The translations under genes were made by a program, and so were the position numbers. From assembly GCA_947624685.1 (NCBI GenBank), contig CANQLJ010000017.1, forward strand, positions 1 to 35,045: DNA of 35,045 nucleotides, written 5' to 3'. The notes under the pieces are model-generated. The model was not told the DNA's origin. It saw only the letters and a program-made list of their open reading frames with translations, and searched no databases. Shown here in pieces: positions 16,719-25,387 of this stretch (the stretch's first letter is position 1; every line of letters begins with the position of its first letter). This stretch comes from Candidatus Gastranaerophilales bacterium. Lineage in GTDB: Bacteria > Cyanobacteriota > Vampirovibrionia > Gastranaerophilales > Gastranaerophilaceae.

Positions 16719-18020
16719 TCACAGGTCGGAAATGACGATTGTTAAATCTTTTCCCGTGCGATTAATTCCGATGGGGTCATAGATTGTGTGTTTGTCTTTA
16801 ATTTCAGGGATGCTTTTTTTCATATCATTTATGACATCTCCCGTAATATCCAGGTTATGAATTGCGATGTAGTCTTTCATTGCGGAATTTGATTGCTGCA
16901 TTCTGACGGCATATCCTTTTGATTCAAGTTCATCTTTGATTATTGCCGCGTTTTTTTCTTTGGAATCAGCGTATAAAATGCCGATTGAAAGGTCTTTTGC
17001 ATCAATATCGGATTTTGTTCTGTAGACCATTTTGTTAATTAAATCTTGTGTTTTATCCGGATCAATTATCCAATAGCTTATTATTCCTTTTGTTGAAGGA
17101 GCGCCCGGGATTGTACCCACTTGAATGGTTGACATATCGATATTTTTTGCCATCGATAAAAATCTTGTCATATCATATGGAGATAAATCCGTTTGGATAT
17201 ATTGAGGAATTGTTTTTAAAAGTTCGGGTAATTTCATCACGACCGAGGGGTCTTTAAGTCTTGCTAAAAGTGCATTAAAGAACCATTGCTGGCGTCTGAT
17301 TCTTCCTATATCACCGAATGAATCGTGGCGGAATCTTAAATAGCCTTCCGTTTGTTTGCCGGATAAGATGTGATTACCTTGTTTGAGGTTGATATGAAGT
17401 TTTCCCGAGTAATCGTCATATTTCATGTTTTTTTCGATATAAATGGGTAAACCTCCCAATATATCAATCATTTCAATTACGCCGGCGTTTGAAATTGCAA
17501 GATAATTATGTATTCGAACACCAAAAGTTTCTTCAACGGTTTTAACGGCAGCTTTCGGCCCGCCAAAAGCAAAGGCATGGTTAATTTTATCTATTTTGTT
17601 TTTCCCTGCAATGTAGACTTTTGAGTCTCTTGGGATTGATATAACATTGACATTTTTGCCATACGGCGCAACGGAAATTAAAAGCATTGTGTCAGAGCGG
17701 TTGCCTTTGAAGGGATTATCCTCGTTTTGAGGAGCGTCCACGCCCATAAGAAGAATGTTTTGGGTTTTTGGAGAAAAGTTAATGTTTAAATCCATCGCCC
17801 CATGGGGATTAGTTGCGGTTTGTTGTCCGACGAAATCCGTTTTATAGTTTGCAAAAAAGTATATTAAACCGCCAAAAAGCAGCAATACCATTATAAACCT
17901 CATAAAAGAATTTTGCTTTTTGGGGCGTCTTCTTCTTTTATATTGAGGCCTTATTGGGATTCTGTATATTTGGGTTCTGTCTTCTAAACTGCTATTCACT
18001 TTATTAACTGAATTTCTCAC
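16719..18020 (-). CDS. LytR-CpsA-Psr (LCP) family cell-envelope protein
   Basis: This 433-aa protein starts at GTG 18020, with AGG about 11 bases upstream. A cytoplasmic basic segment (KRRRRPKK) precedes a single membrane anchor (about 40-60), so the catalytic part is outside. The LCP domain (about 85-300) shows RSDTMLLIS, ISIPRDSKVYI, KINHAFAFGG and RFRHDSFGDIGRIRRQQWF, containing the Arg/Asp residues that bind polyprenyl pyrophosphate. A LytR C-terminal domain follows (about 345-433). LCP enzymes transfer lipid-linked glycopolymers to peptidoglycan; they are known mainly from Gram-positives and also occur in cyanobacteria. The substrate here is unknown. It is divergent from the TPR gene, with a palindrome in between. 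Confidence 0.93.
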   Translation of the reverse strand: MRNSVNKVNSSLEDRTQIYRIPIRPQYKRRRRPKKQNSFMRFIMVLLLFGGLIYFFANYKTDFVGQQTATNPHGAMDLNINFSPKTQNILLMGVDAPQNEDNPFKGNRSDTMLLISVAPYGKNVNVISIPRDSKVYIAGKNKIDKINHAFAFGGPKAAVKTVEETFGVRIHNYLAISNAGVIEMIDILGGLPIYIEKNMKYDDYSGKLHINLKQGNHILSGKQTEGYLRFRHDSFGDIGRIRRQQWFFNALLARLKDPSVVMKLPELLKTIPQYIQTDLSPYDMTRFLSMAKNIDMSTIQVGTIPGAPSTKGIISYWIIDPDKTQDLINKMVYRTKSDIDAKDLSIGILYADSKEKNAAIIKDELESKGYAVRMQQSNSAMKDYIAIHNLDITGDVINDMKKSIPEIKDKHTIYDPIGINRTGKDLTIVISDL

Positions 18021-18066
18021 AATTTTTATTACCTAATAAAGAATAATACAAAAATTTTTAATTGTA

Positions 18067-18089
18067 CATATACTAAAGTTTAGTGTATG
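18067..18089. promoter_or_regulatory. Palindrome in the LCP/TPR divergent promoter region, candidate operator
   Basis: A 23-base palindrome has core ACTAAA-G-TTTAGT and flanks CATAT/GTATG, with one mismatched pair. It fills the 18-base gap between a weak TTGTAC (18062-18067) and TATGAT (18086-18091) that could drive the TPR gene. TACAAT on the other strand (18066-18061) could serve the LCP gene. A dimeric repressor bound here could block both. The factor is unknown. Confidence 0.4.
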
Positions 18090-18126
18090 ATTTTACTATA
18101 GATATTTTTTAATAAGCGGGGATGAT

Positions 18127-18735
18127 TTGTTCAAGAATAATCTTACTAAAAAAATTTTTCTTTTCATAGTTTTTTTTCTGTTGTTATTTGCGAACAATAA
18201 TACTATAGCGCAAATAAATGATAATAACAATACTGACGATATAAAACAAAAAGCAATTGCGCTTTATGAAACAAAAAACTATGACGAAGCCAAAAAAATC
18301 TTAAACGAATTAAACAAAAACGACAAAGATGAGCTTGTTTTTCTGCTTTTATCAAACATCGCCCTTGAAGACAATGATGACAATTTGGCAATAAAAAACT
18401 TAAATAAAGCACTTCAGAAAAACCCAAACTACTATAAAGCCTATTATAACTTGGGTTGCATCTTTGCTTCAAAAAAATCTTATCTTTTGGCTATTGATAA
18501 TTTTGAACTTGCGCTAAAAAATAAAAAAGACTTTGAAAGCGCATACTATAACCTTGCATATTGCCAAATGAAATTGAAAAATTATGAAAAAGCTAAGAAA
18601 AATTTAATCAAAGCGCTTGAATTAAACCCCAAAAATAAAAACTATTACTACAATTTGGCTTATTGCTATAAAGAATTAAATAAACCCAATCAAGCAAAAA
18701 AGATTCTTGAAGCTTATGATAAAATCGCGCTATAA
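18127..18735 (+). CDS. Exported TPR-repeat protein
   Basis: This 202-aa protein starts at TTG 18127, preceded by GGGGA. Residues 1-28 form a signal peptide or N-terminal anchor (KKIFLFIVFFLLLFANNN, TIAQ). The rest is tetratricopeptide repeats of about 34 residues. Four to five units are visible, with clear copies at YYKAYYNLGCIFASKKSYLL, FESAYYNLAYCQMKLKNYEK and NKNYYYNLAYCYKELNKPNQ. TPRs form a superhelical protein-binding scaffold, so this is probably a periplasmic adaptor. It is divergent from the LCP gene and may share its regulation. It ends 4 bases before the convergent ABC gene. Confidence 0.85.
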   Translation: MFKNNLTKKIFLFIVFFLLLFANNNTIAQINDNNNTDDIKQKAIALYETKNYDEAKKILNELNKNDKDELVFLLLSNIALEDNDDNLAIKNLNKALQKNPNYYKAYYNLGCIFASKKSYLLAIDNFELALKNKKDFESAYYNLAYCQMKLKNYEKAKKNLIKALELNPKNKNYYYNLAYCYKELNKPNQAKKILEAYDKIAL

Positions 18736-18739
18736 TTAA

Positions 18740-20419
18740 CTATTTGACGCTGAAGTTTGATAATTTTAACATTTTTTCAAATTTTTCGTGGTTCTTGGCC
18801 AAATCTTCAAATGTCCCAATATCAATGATTTTACCGTCATCAATAAAGACAATTTTTGTGCAATGTTTTAAAATTTGAAGCCTGTGCGCTATTACAATAA
18901 TTGTTTTTTCGCCTTTTAATTCATTTAATAAAACGTTTATTTTTTCCTGCTCGATGACATCAAGCGCGCTTGTAATTTCATCTAAGATTATTATGTCTTT
19001 GTTTTGTTTAAATAATTCATTTATCCCCAAAATCTGCTTTTGGCCGGAAGATAGAGTTTTTGAATCATCAAAAAACAAAAAATCAAAATCCCCGGCTAAA
19101 TATGAAATATTATTTTGCCAGCTTCTTTTGTTTGTTTCATCTAAGCTTGTTTCATCAATCAATATTTCGCCTTTGTCGGGTTTGATTAATCCCGCGATAA
19201 TTAAAGATAATGTCGTTTTATAGCTTGCATTGGGCCCGATAACGGCAATAAAATCGCCTTTATTTATTTCAAGATTGATGTTTTGAAGTCCCGGGGATTC
19301 TTTTTTATAAGAAAAAAAGACATTTTTTAGCTCAATTTTATTTTTTAAAGGAAGTGTTTGATTTGATTTATTGTTTTTTATTTTATCTTCGATATTTTTT
19401 TCAAATAAATCATCAAGCTCGAGAAATTCTTCAATTAATTTTCGGTTTGAATTAATTATATAAAGGGCACTTTGGGCTTTATTTATGTTTGGAGTAAGCC
19501 GAAGGATGATAACGCAGATTGTGGATATTGAGGATAAAAGGAGCTGATTATCAAAGTTTGTGGTATAAAACATTATCCCAAGAACCAATACGAACACAAC
19601 CATAATCGATATTTCGGTAAAATAGATATGAGAAACTTCCCAAAAAGATTTTTCGTTGTTTAAATTAGCGTATATTTTGGATTTTTCTTCAATTTTATCG
19701 AGGAAATAATTTTCTTTGTTGTTTAATTTTATCTCTTTAATTAAATTGACTACTTTTAATATCAAAGAGTTTAAGCTGTCATAGGACGAAGAAAAATATT
19801 TGTTTTGGCGGTTTGATTTTGATTTTAAATATTTATAGCTTACAAAAGCCAAAATTGAAACAAGAATTGAAGCAAAAATCGCGCTATAGGTAAATTTTAC
19901 AAAAAGATATATGACTAAAAGCAGCGATATTGTAATATTTATAATTAAATTTATGATTTTAGCGCAATAATTCCAAACGATATAATACACTTTTAAAATC
20001 ATATTAAATTTTTTTTCTTTTTGAATTTTATAAACTTTTTCAAAATCCTGAAACAATATTTTTTTTACAAGATTGAGGTTAATTTCGACCGATAAATCCT
20101 GTAAGGTGTTGTTGTTGAATCTTACAAAAAAGAGCATGTAGATATTTTTTAAAATATAAATTAAAGCAACGCAGCAGCCGATTATAAATGAAATTAATGA
20201 AACATCAGATATATTAAAAAAATTTTTAAAAAAATCAATAATATTTTTGCAATAGATTGTGTTTGGATTGGTCAAAAAAAGGACAAACTGAAAAATCAAA
20301 ATCAAACCGAAATATTCAAACATCCCCGCAATAAAAGAAAGCGGAAAGAGCAAAAAAATCCTGTATCTTTTTTTATAATAAAAACGATTTATGATTTCAT
20401 TAAATAAAAGTGATTTCAA
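18740..20419 (-). CDS. ABC exporter half-transporter with degenerate ATPase domain
   Basis: This 559-aa protein starts at TTG 20419, with AAGGAA 7 bases upstream. Residues about 20-310 contain the membrane helices of an exporter (MsbA/PglK-like layout), and 360-559 the nucleotide-binding domain. The Walker A is GPNASYKT (395-402), where Gly is expected at both the Ala and Tyr positions. The expected Q-loop reads ISYLAGDFDF, with no Gln. Only 53 residues separate Walker A from the signature LSSGQ (456-460); exporters usually have about 100, so most of the helical subdomain is missing. Walker B (IIILDE, 476-481), D-loop (SALD) and H-loop (H512) are intact. The frame is open throughout. It may be the impaired half of a heterodimer, a regulator, or a decaying gene. 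Substrate unknown; a lipid or lipid-linked glycan would fit the family. Confidence 0.85.
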   Translation of the reverse strand: MKSLLFNEIINRFYYKKRYRIFLLFPLSFIAGMFEYFGLILIFQFVLFLTNPNTIYCKNIIDFFKNFFNISDVSLISFIIGCCVALIYILKNIYMLFFVRFNNNTLQDLSVEINLNLVKKILFQDFEKVYKIQKEKKFNMILKVYYIVWNYCAKIINLIINITISLLLVIYLFVKFTYSAIFASILVSILAFVSYKYLKSKSNRQNKYFSSSYDSLNSLILKVVNLIKEIKLNNKENYFLDKIEEKSKIYANLNNEKSFWEVSHIYFTEISIMVVFVLVLGIMFYTTNFDNQLLLSSISTICVIILRLTPNINKAQSALYIINSNRKLIEEFLELDDLFEKNIEDKIKNNKSNQTLPLKNKIELKNVFFSYKKESPGLQNINLEINKGDFIAVIGPNASYKTTLSLIIAGLIKPDKGEILIDETSLDETNKRSWQNNISYLAGDFDFLFFDDSKTLSSGQKQILGINELFKQNKDIIILDEITSALDVIEQEKINVLLNELKGEKTIIVIAHRLQILKHCTKIVFIDDGKIIDIGTFEDLAKNHEKFEKMLKLSNFSVK

Positions 20420-20430
20420 AAATTAATTCC

Positions 20431-20459
20431 TTGAAAAAAACTGATAATTTAATTATACT
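20431..20459 (+). promoter_or_regulatory. Strong promoter with -10 box next to the start codon
   Basis: TTGAAA (20431-20436), a 17-base spacer and TATACT (20454-20459) give 5 of 6 matches to each consensus box. The ATG at 20467 is 7 bases after the -10 box, so transcription should begin at or within one base of the start codon. There is no SD sequence. Confidence 0.6.
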
Positions 20460-20466
20460 CTTAATT

Positions 20467-21090
20467 ATGCAAAGTCTGTCAAGTAAACAAAATTTCTTTA
20501 TCGGTTTGTCGCTTGCAACAACATCAAGCCATGACAGCTCTATTTGTGTCTTAGACAGGAATTCAAAAATTATTCTGATAGATAAATTCTATTTTGTTCA
20601 GGATATGGAATATTTTTTTGAAACTTCGCCATATATAAAAGATTGTGCGCTTTGTGCTTCAATTGCCTATGATAACAGGCTTTTAGAGGGCAAATGGAGA
20701 ATACATTCCAAAAACTATAAGGTTTTAGGGGATAATTTCAAAATCAATCGCGACAACTGGACTAATCGAATTTCAAATCGATTGTCAGAGGGGTTATTGA
20801 AGCTCAAACAAAGAGGAATTGAAGTCATAAGATGCGACATAAACCAGCTTAGGATGGCTTATGGCCTAAGTGCGCATTATTTGGAGCGCACAAGTATCGA
20901 TTGTAAAAACCTTCAAACTGCCTTAAAATTAAAATATAATTTTTCTCAAATGCCCGATAATATGCTAAGCGCATCGTCACTGGAAGCGATAATCTGTGCT
21001 ATGTTTGCGATGGATTATGTAAATAACGTTGAGACAAAAAAAGTCCAAGATGTCTTTGGGATTGATTTTTTGGCAAGAAAAGTCAACTAG
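20467..21090 (+). CDS. Unknown protein, possible RNase-H-like fold
   Basis: Predicted 207 aa. ATG 20467 is preferred over the in-frame ATG at 20410, because a good promoter lies between the two and the conserved-looking sequence begins after it. The N-terminal FIGLSLATTSSHDSSICVLD followed by a beta-hairpin (KIILIDKFYF) is reminiscent of RNase-H-fold families such as DUF429. The late segment SSLEAIICAMFAMDYV resembles the final helix with an acidic residue in those proteins. The match is weak and the function is not known. It is cytoplasmic, with several Cys. It is divergent from the ABC exporter; their 5' regions are only about 47 bases apart. Confidence 0.6.
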   Translation: MQSLSSKQNFFIGLSLATTSSHDSSICVLDRNSKIILIDKFYFVQDMEYFFETSPYIKDCALCASIAYDNRLLEGKWRIHSKNYKVLGDNFKINRDNWTNRISNRLSEGLLKLKQRGIEVIRCDINQLRMAYGLSAHYLERTSIDCKNLQTALKLKYNFSQMPDNMLSASSLEAIICAMFAMDYVNNVETKKVQDVFGIDFLARKVN

Positions 21091-21114
21091 TCAATGAAGT
21101 ACCGGAATTTTGTG

Positions 21115-23619
21115 CTAGAATTTTGCGGTTAATTTGTCGATTTTTTGTCTGTAGAAATCTATATTTATGTTTAATTTTTTCCCTATTTGCAATATATCCA
21201 AAAGGATTTTTCTTGTGTGGGCGTGATGTTTTGATTTAACTTTTTTATAAAATCCTTCAAAATCTTCACATAGCATTTCATAGAAAATGTTTTGGGCGGT
21301 TGAAATTTGCGTTTCGATTTTCAGTTTTTCCAATAAATCAAAGAAATATAAGAGTTCTTTGATATTTTCTTGACAAATTTCTTCTTTTAATTTTGAAACG
21401 AGTTCAACTAAATTGGTTGACAAAATTGTGTTTATTTTCGGATTATTTAATTTTATCTTGAATTTATCCGCTAATTGTCTGATATTTAAGAGTCTTTCGA
21501 GCTTTTGTCTGTCGTCATAGTTTTTTATGTCGGATAATTCATTATCCAATTTATTTAAAAGCGTATATTTAGCACAAACTCTAAATTCCTCCGGAATGTC
21601 CATCCCAAGGTCATTTAAGTAACTTATCGGATTTAAAAGATTTTTATACATATCGCCATAGGTTTTTGATGCGCTTTTGAGTTTTTTTGCTATAAGATTT
21701 TCTAAAATCGTTTTTCTTCTGTCTATCGGAATATCCTTTAGAGAATAGAATTTTGAACCGTAATATAGTTCAATAGCTTGAAAAGTATCCAGGATGCTGC
21801 CTTCTAAAAAAACTTTTGAAATTTCTTTCTTTTCTAAATTATAATCGTCATTATGTTTAACTTCTTTTGTAGCGCAATAAAAGTCGTGGCTTTGAGTTTG
21901 GAGCATTGCATAACACATTTCTTTTTTCTCTAACGTGATATTAGATACTATTTCGACTTTGCCGAAAGTCAAGATGTTATCAAGGTTTACATATTTTTTT
22001 ATATTGTTTCTTTTTATAGAGTAGCAATATAAATTTGTGATTTTTGAGTTTTCGTTATTTTCAAGAGTTGATTCAATTGCATATTGCGCGGCAATTTTAT
22101 CAAATCCGACTGCCGAAGGCTTAACGAAGCGGTTAAATATGTCTTTCCCGTTTCCAAATTCAGCAATATTGCTTTTTGCTTTTTGTAAAATCGACAAAAA
22201 TGTCTTTTCATAGTCGGTTTTGGAAAATTCTTTTGCTAATTCCATTGCTCTTAGAGCGTATTTTAAAATTTGCGTTGTTTCAATTCCCGAAATATCGGCA
22301 AAAAACCATCCGCAGCTTGTATACATCAATTGAGAAAATCTTTGAATTTCCATTAATTTTATTGCTTTAACTTTTTCTTGATAAGTTAGAGACTTTTTAG
22401 CGTTTTCTTTAAAGAATTTTTCAATATTTTCGCTACTTCTATCTAAAATAACATCAATATAGTTATTTCTTGCAGCCCAAAAATCGCTGTAGTATTTTGT
22501 TCCTTGGATTGAACAGAGATTAATTAATTCGTCTCTTAAATAATCAAGCGCCTGGCGAAGGGGTTTTCGCCATTTTTGATTCCAGTGGGGCTGAGCTCCT
22601 GTTGAACAGCCGCAATCATCCATCCACCTTCCGACCCCATGGGCGCAGCTCCAAGCTGATACGGGTTTTATATCGACTTCATAAATTGGCGGGTACATAT
22701 TTAAAAATTGGGCGTAATTGGTTATTGTAAAGCCAAAGTCTTTTGCGCCGACTTTTAAAATATAAGCTAATGCCATATCGCCAAATTTTGTGTGGTGGCC
22801 ATAGCTTTCGCCGTCTGTTGCAATGTTAATTAATTGCGGACAATTTCTCGATTCAACATAACCGTCATTTAATCTTGAGATGAATTTTCTGCCGTCTTGT
22901 AAAAGATTATCAAATGCGACGGATTTTGATATTGAGCCGTCATAGAAAAATATATCGAGGTATTTTTCCTTATTTGTGCCTTCAACAAAGTATCTGTACG
23001 GTTTAGAAGGGTCAATTGAGCCCCAAGAGACATCTTGCCAGTTATTTTCTCCGATTTTATTTACGCATTTTGCCTGATGAGGAGAAAGAATAGTAAATTT
23101 TACCCCGCAATCAATCAAAACTTCTAATGTCTGAGCATCGACCGCAGTCTCAGCAAGCCAGATACCTTGAGAATTTCTGCCGAATCTTTTTTGAAAATCT
23201 TTTAAACCCCATATAACCTGGGTAATTTTATCATTTTGATTAGCTAACGGCATAATGATATGATTATAAACTTGCGCAATCGCGCATCCAAAGCCATCAT
23301 AGAGACTTCTTGAATTAATATCTGCTTGAATAATTCTATCGTAGGCGCTTTTATCGAATTTTTCCATCCAACTCAACAAGGTTGCGCCGAAGTTAAAGCT
23401 CATATATTGATAGTTATTTGAAATTTCTAAGATTGAATTAGAACTATCCACAATTCTTGAAGCGCCGTTTGGCCCGTAACATTGAGAAGATATTTTTTCA
23501 TTCCAATCATGGTTAGGATATGCGCTTGTTTGCGCCTCAATTTCTTCTATCCAAGGGTTTTCCCTGGGCGGTTGATAAAAGTGTCCGTGAATTGTTAAAT
23601 ATTTCTTATTTTCGCTCAT
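21115..23619 (-). CDS. GH57-family glycoside hydrolase
   Basis: This 834-aa protein opens with LTIHGHFYQPPRENPW, the first conserved block of GH57 (H-x-H-x-Y-Q-P-P). GIWLAETAVD holds the expected nucleophile Glu, and ATDGESYGHHTKFGDMALAY holds the acid/base Asp region. About residues 300-330 (WSCAHGVGRWMDDCGCSTG) fit the large GH57 subgroup that carries a C-terminal DUF3536-type domain. The long helical C-terminal half agrees with this. GH57 enzymes hydrolyse or transfer alpha-glucans. With the glycogen-synthase-like gene and pgi in the window, an alpha-glucan remodelling role is likely, but the exact reaction cannot be read from sequence. No signal peptide, so cytosolic. The gene lies 27 bases downstream of the exported OB-fold-like gene end. 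Confidence 0.88.
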   Translation of the reverse strand: MSENKKYLTIHGHFYQPPRENPWIEEIEAQTSAYPNHDWNEKISSQCYGPNGASRIVDSSNSILEISNNYQYMSFNFGATLLSWMEKFDKSAYDRIIQADINSRSLYDGFGCAIAQVYNHIIMPLANQNDKITQVIWGLKDFQKRFGRNSQGIWLAETAVDAQTLEVLIDCGVKFTILSPHQAKCVNKIGENNWQDVSWGSIDPSKPYRYFVEGTNKEKYLDIFFYDGSISKSVAFDNLLQDGRKFISRLNDGYVESRNCPQLINIATDGESYGHHTKFGDMALAYILKVGAKDFGFTITNYAQFLNMYPPIYEVDIKPVSAWSCAHGVGRWMDDCGCSTGAQPHWNQKWRKPLRQALDYLRDELINLCSIQGTKYYSDFWAARNNYIDVILDRSSENIEKFFKENAKKSLTYQEKVKAIKLMEIQRFSQLMYTSCGWFFADISGIETTQILKYALRAMELAKEFSKTDYEKTFLSILQKAKSNIAEFGNGKDIFNRFVKPSAVGFDKIAAQYAIESTLENNENSKITNLYCYSIKRNNIKKYVNLDNILTFGKVEIVSNITLEKKEMCYAMLQTQSHDFYCATKEVKHNDDYNLEKKEISKVFLEGSILDTFQAIELYYGSKFYSLKDIPIDRRKTILENLIAKKLKSASKTYGDMYKNLLNPISYLNDLGMDIPEEFRVCAKYTLLNKLDNELSDIKNYDDRQKLERLLNIRQLADKFKIKLNNPKINTILSTNLVELVSKLKEEICQENIKELLYFFDLLEKLKIETQISTAQNIFYEMLCEDFEGFYKKVKSKHHAHTRKILLDILQIGKKLNINIDFYRQKIDKLTAKF

Positions 23620-23646
23620 CTTCCAACTCTTTAATACAAATTATTG

Positions 23647-24270
23647 TTATTCTTTAGTTTCGTGCTTTGCTTTTTTAATAACCGTTAAATCCAATACATC
23701 AAGCCATGGGTCATTAAGCGCCGTCGAAAAGACTTTTGCGGTGATTTCGATTTTATCTCCCGTGTCAAGGTCGATGTGTTTTTCAGCAAGCTCTTTTTTC
23801 AAAAATAATTTCATTTCAGATAGCGGAATGTTATGATCAACCACATCATCTCTTTGAATCAAGATTCCGATGTAGTCCGTACTTTTTCTTAAAGCTTTGT
23901 TATAGTCAAGCCCAAGCGTTGAAAATTTATCAAATGTCGCTTGCATTTTTACGGTTTTATTTAGATATTTAGCAGGATTTGCTACGATATTTAATGATGT
24001 TGTATTAATCGGCTTTGTTTGCGCCATCGGTTTTTGGGCGTTTTGTGGTGTCTTTTGAGATGCGTTTTGAGATGTTTTAGAGACAGGTTTTGCCGCGGGT
24101 TTAACAATTTTTGTAGGGGCTGATTTTGTATCGGCGGGTTTAGGTATAACTTTAACAGGCGGGTTCATAGGCATTGTAGTCGGCGTATCTCCATAGGCAA
24201 AATTTCCTATAAGACAAGATAGGCTGAATCCTAAAAATATAAAACTTGTAAATATTGCTTTTTTATTCAT
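23647..24270 (-). CDS. Exported protein with Pro/Lys-rich linker and OB-fold-like domain
   Basis: This 207-aa protein has GAGG 7 bases before the ATG. Residues 1-27 are a signal peptide (KKAIFTSFIFLGFSLSCLIG, then NFAYG). Residues about 30-90 are a low-complexity Pro/Lys/Thr/Gln linker. Residues about 92-200 begin NIVANPAKYLNKTVKMQATF and end DKIEITAKVFSTALNDPWLD, with the beta-strand pattern of a small OB-fold barrel as in nucleic-acid- or ligand-binding periplasmic proteins. The family is not identified. The linker could thread through or bind peptidoglycan. It sits upstream of the GH57 gene in the same direction with a 27-base gap, so the two are probably cotranscribed. Confidence 0.65.
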   Translation of the reverse strand: MNKKAIFTSFIFLGFSLSCLIGNFAYGDTPTTMPMNPPVKVIPKPADTKSAPTKIVKPAAKPVSKTSQNASQKTPQNAQKPMAQTKPINTTSLNIVANPAKYLNKTVKMQATFDKFSTLGLDYNKALRKSTDYIGILIQRDDVVDHNIPLSEMKLFLKKELAEKHIDLDTGDKIEITAKVFSTALNDPWLDVLDLTVIKKAKHETKE

Positions 24271-24321
24271 TTTGACCTCGTTTTTGCTGTTTTGAATTAC
24301 AAGATAAGTTTAGCATAGTTT

Positions 24322-25224
24322 TTATTTATTTAAAATATCAATTTCCCTATTTTCAAGATTAAGATATTTTATCTGATTTTTAAAGCCCATTTGGTTAATA
24401 TCCTCTTTAGTTAAAATATTTTTCTTAATCAAATTTATGGCTATTTCATCAATTGTCTTAACAGAACCTGCCAGAGTCCCTTTTTCGTCTTTACCAAATC
24501 TATTTATTTTTTTGTTACAAAAAATAATATCTTTTTTATGGTGAGCATTAGGCAAACTGTCGCTAATTAATATTATTCTATCTTTTGGTTTTGTTTTCAA
24601 AATAAGATTAATTATATCCTGCGATAAATGTATTAAATCAGCTATGACTTCGCAATATATATTATCATCAATTAATCCCTTCAGGGTGCAGGTGGGGTTT
24701 CTATGGTGAATTTGTGGCATCGCGTTAAAGATATGAGTTAAACCTTTTATGTTTTTAATATTATCTGAATTTGTGTGGCCTAATTGAACAATGATATTTT
24801 TTTTATTTAGGTATTTTATTAAATCAATATCTTCTTCGTTTGCTAAAGTTACAATTTTTATAATATCTTCATAACCCGCGGTTAATAATTTAAAATTATC
24901 TTTTGTTAATTTTAAGAAATTTTTTTTATCTTGAATACCTGATTTTAGGCTTGATAAAAAGCTTCCTTCCAGATGAACGCCGATGATAAACGTTTCATTA
25001 TCGATTTTTTTTAATTGCTCCCGTTTAATTTTTGAAAAAATTTCAAGCTGTTTAATTATTTTTTTATTTTCATCACCGACTAATGTCGGGCAGATTCCTT
25101 TTATATTTCTTTTATAGAGCTTTTTTAAGACATATTTAACTTCATCATAATTACAATTGTTAAAATTAACCCCATAAGCGCCGTGGGTGTGGTTATCGAT
25201 GAATTTTAAATCCTCTTTTTTCAT
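24322..25224 (-). CDS. nagA: NagA-like N-acetylglucosamine-6-phosphate deacetylase, trimmed
   Basis: This 300-aa protein belongs to the amidohydrolase superfamily. Motifs follow NagA in order: IDNHTHGAYG (metal site), GVHLEGSFL (E of HLEGPF), LGHTNSD, THIFNAMPQIHHR, VIADLIHLS, ISDSLPNA (catalytic Asp) and TLAGSV. It would remove the acetyl group from GlcNAc-6-P to give GlcN-6-P in amino-sugar recycling. NagA is usually about 380 aa; here the N-terminal beta-sandwich segment before the D-x-H-x-H strand is absent and the C-terminus is short. SF replaces PF in the metal motif. AAGGAA is about 11 bases before the ATG. It ends 52 bases before the start of the exported OB-fold-like gene, which lies downstream on the same strand. 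Substrate specificity is uncertain. Confidence 0.8.
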   Translation of the reverse strand: MKKEDLKFIDNHTHGAYGVNFNNCNYDEVKYVLKKLYKRNIKGICPTLVGDENKKIIKQLEIFSKIKREQLKKIDNETFIIGVHLEGSFLSSLKSGIQDKKNFLKLTKDNFKLLTAGYEDIIKIVTLANEEDIDLIKYLNKKNIIVQLGHTNSDNIKNIKGLTHIFNAMPQIHHRNPTCTLKGLIDDNIYCEVIADLIHLSQDIINLILKTKPKDRIILISDSLPNAHHKKDIIFCNKKINRFGKDEKGTLAGSVKTIDEIAINLIKKNILTKEDINQMGFKNQIKYLNLENREIDILNK

Positions 25225-25387
25225 ATTTTGACTTTTCCTTAAAAATAATTAAATCAAGATTGTATAATATATTATAGCGCAGGATTTAGCAATTGTTAAT
25301 AAATGTAACAAAAAAATCATATAACCCTAAAGAATTAATCACAAAATGTCGTATACAAAAACATAAATACGAAGGAAAGGTGACAAT

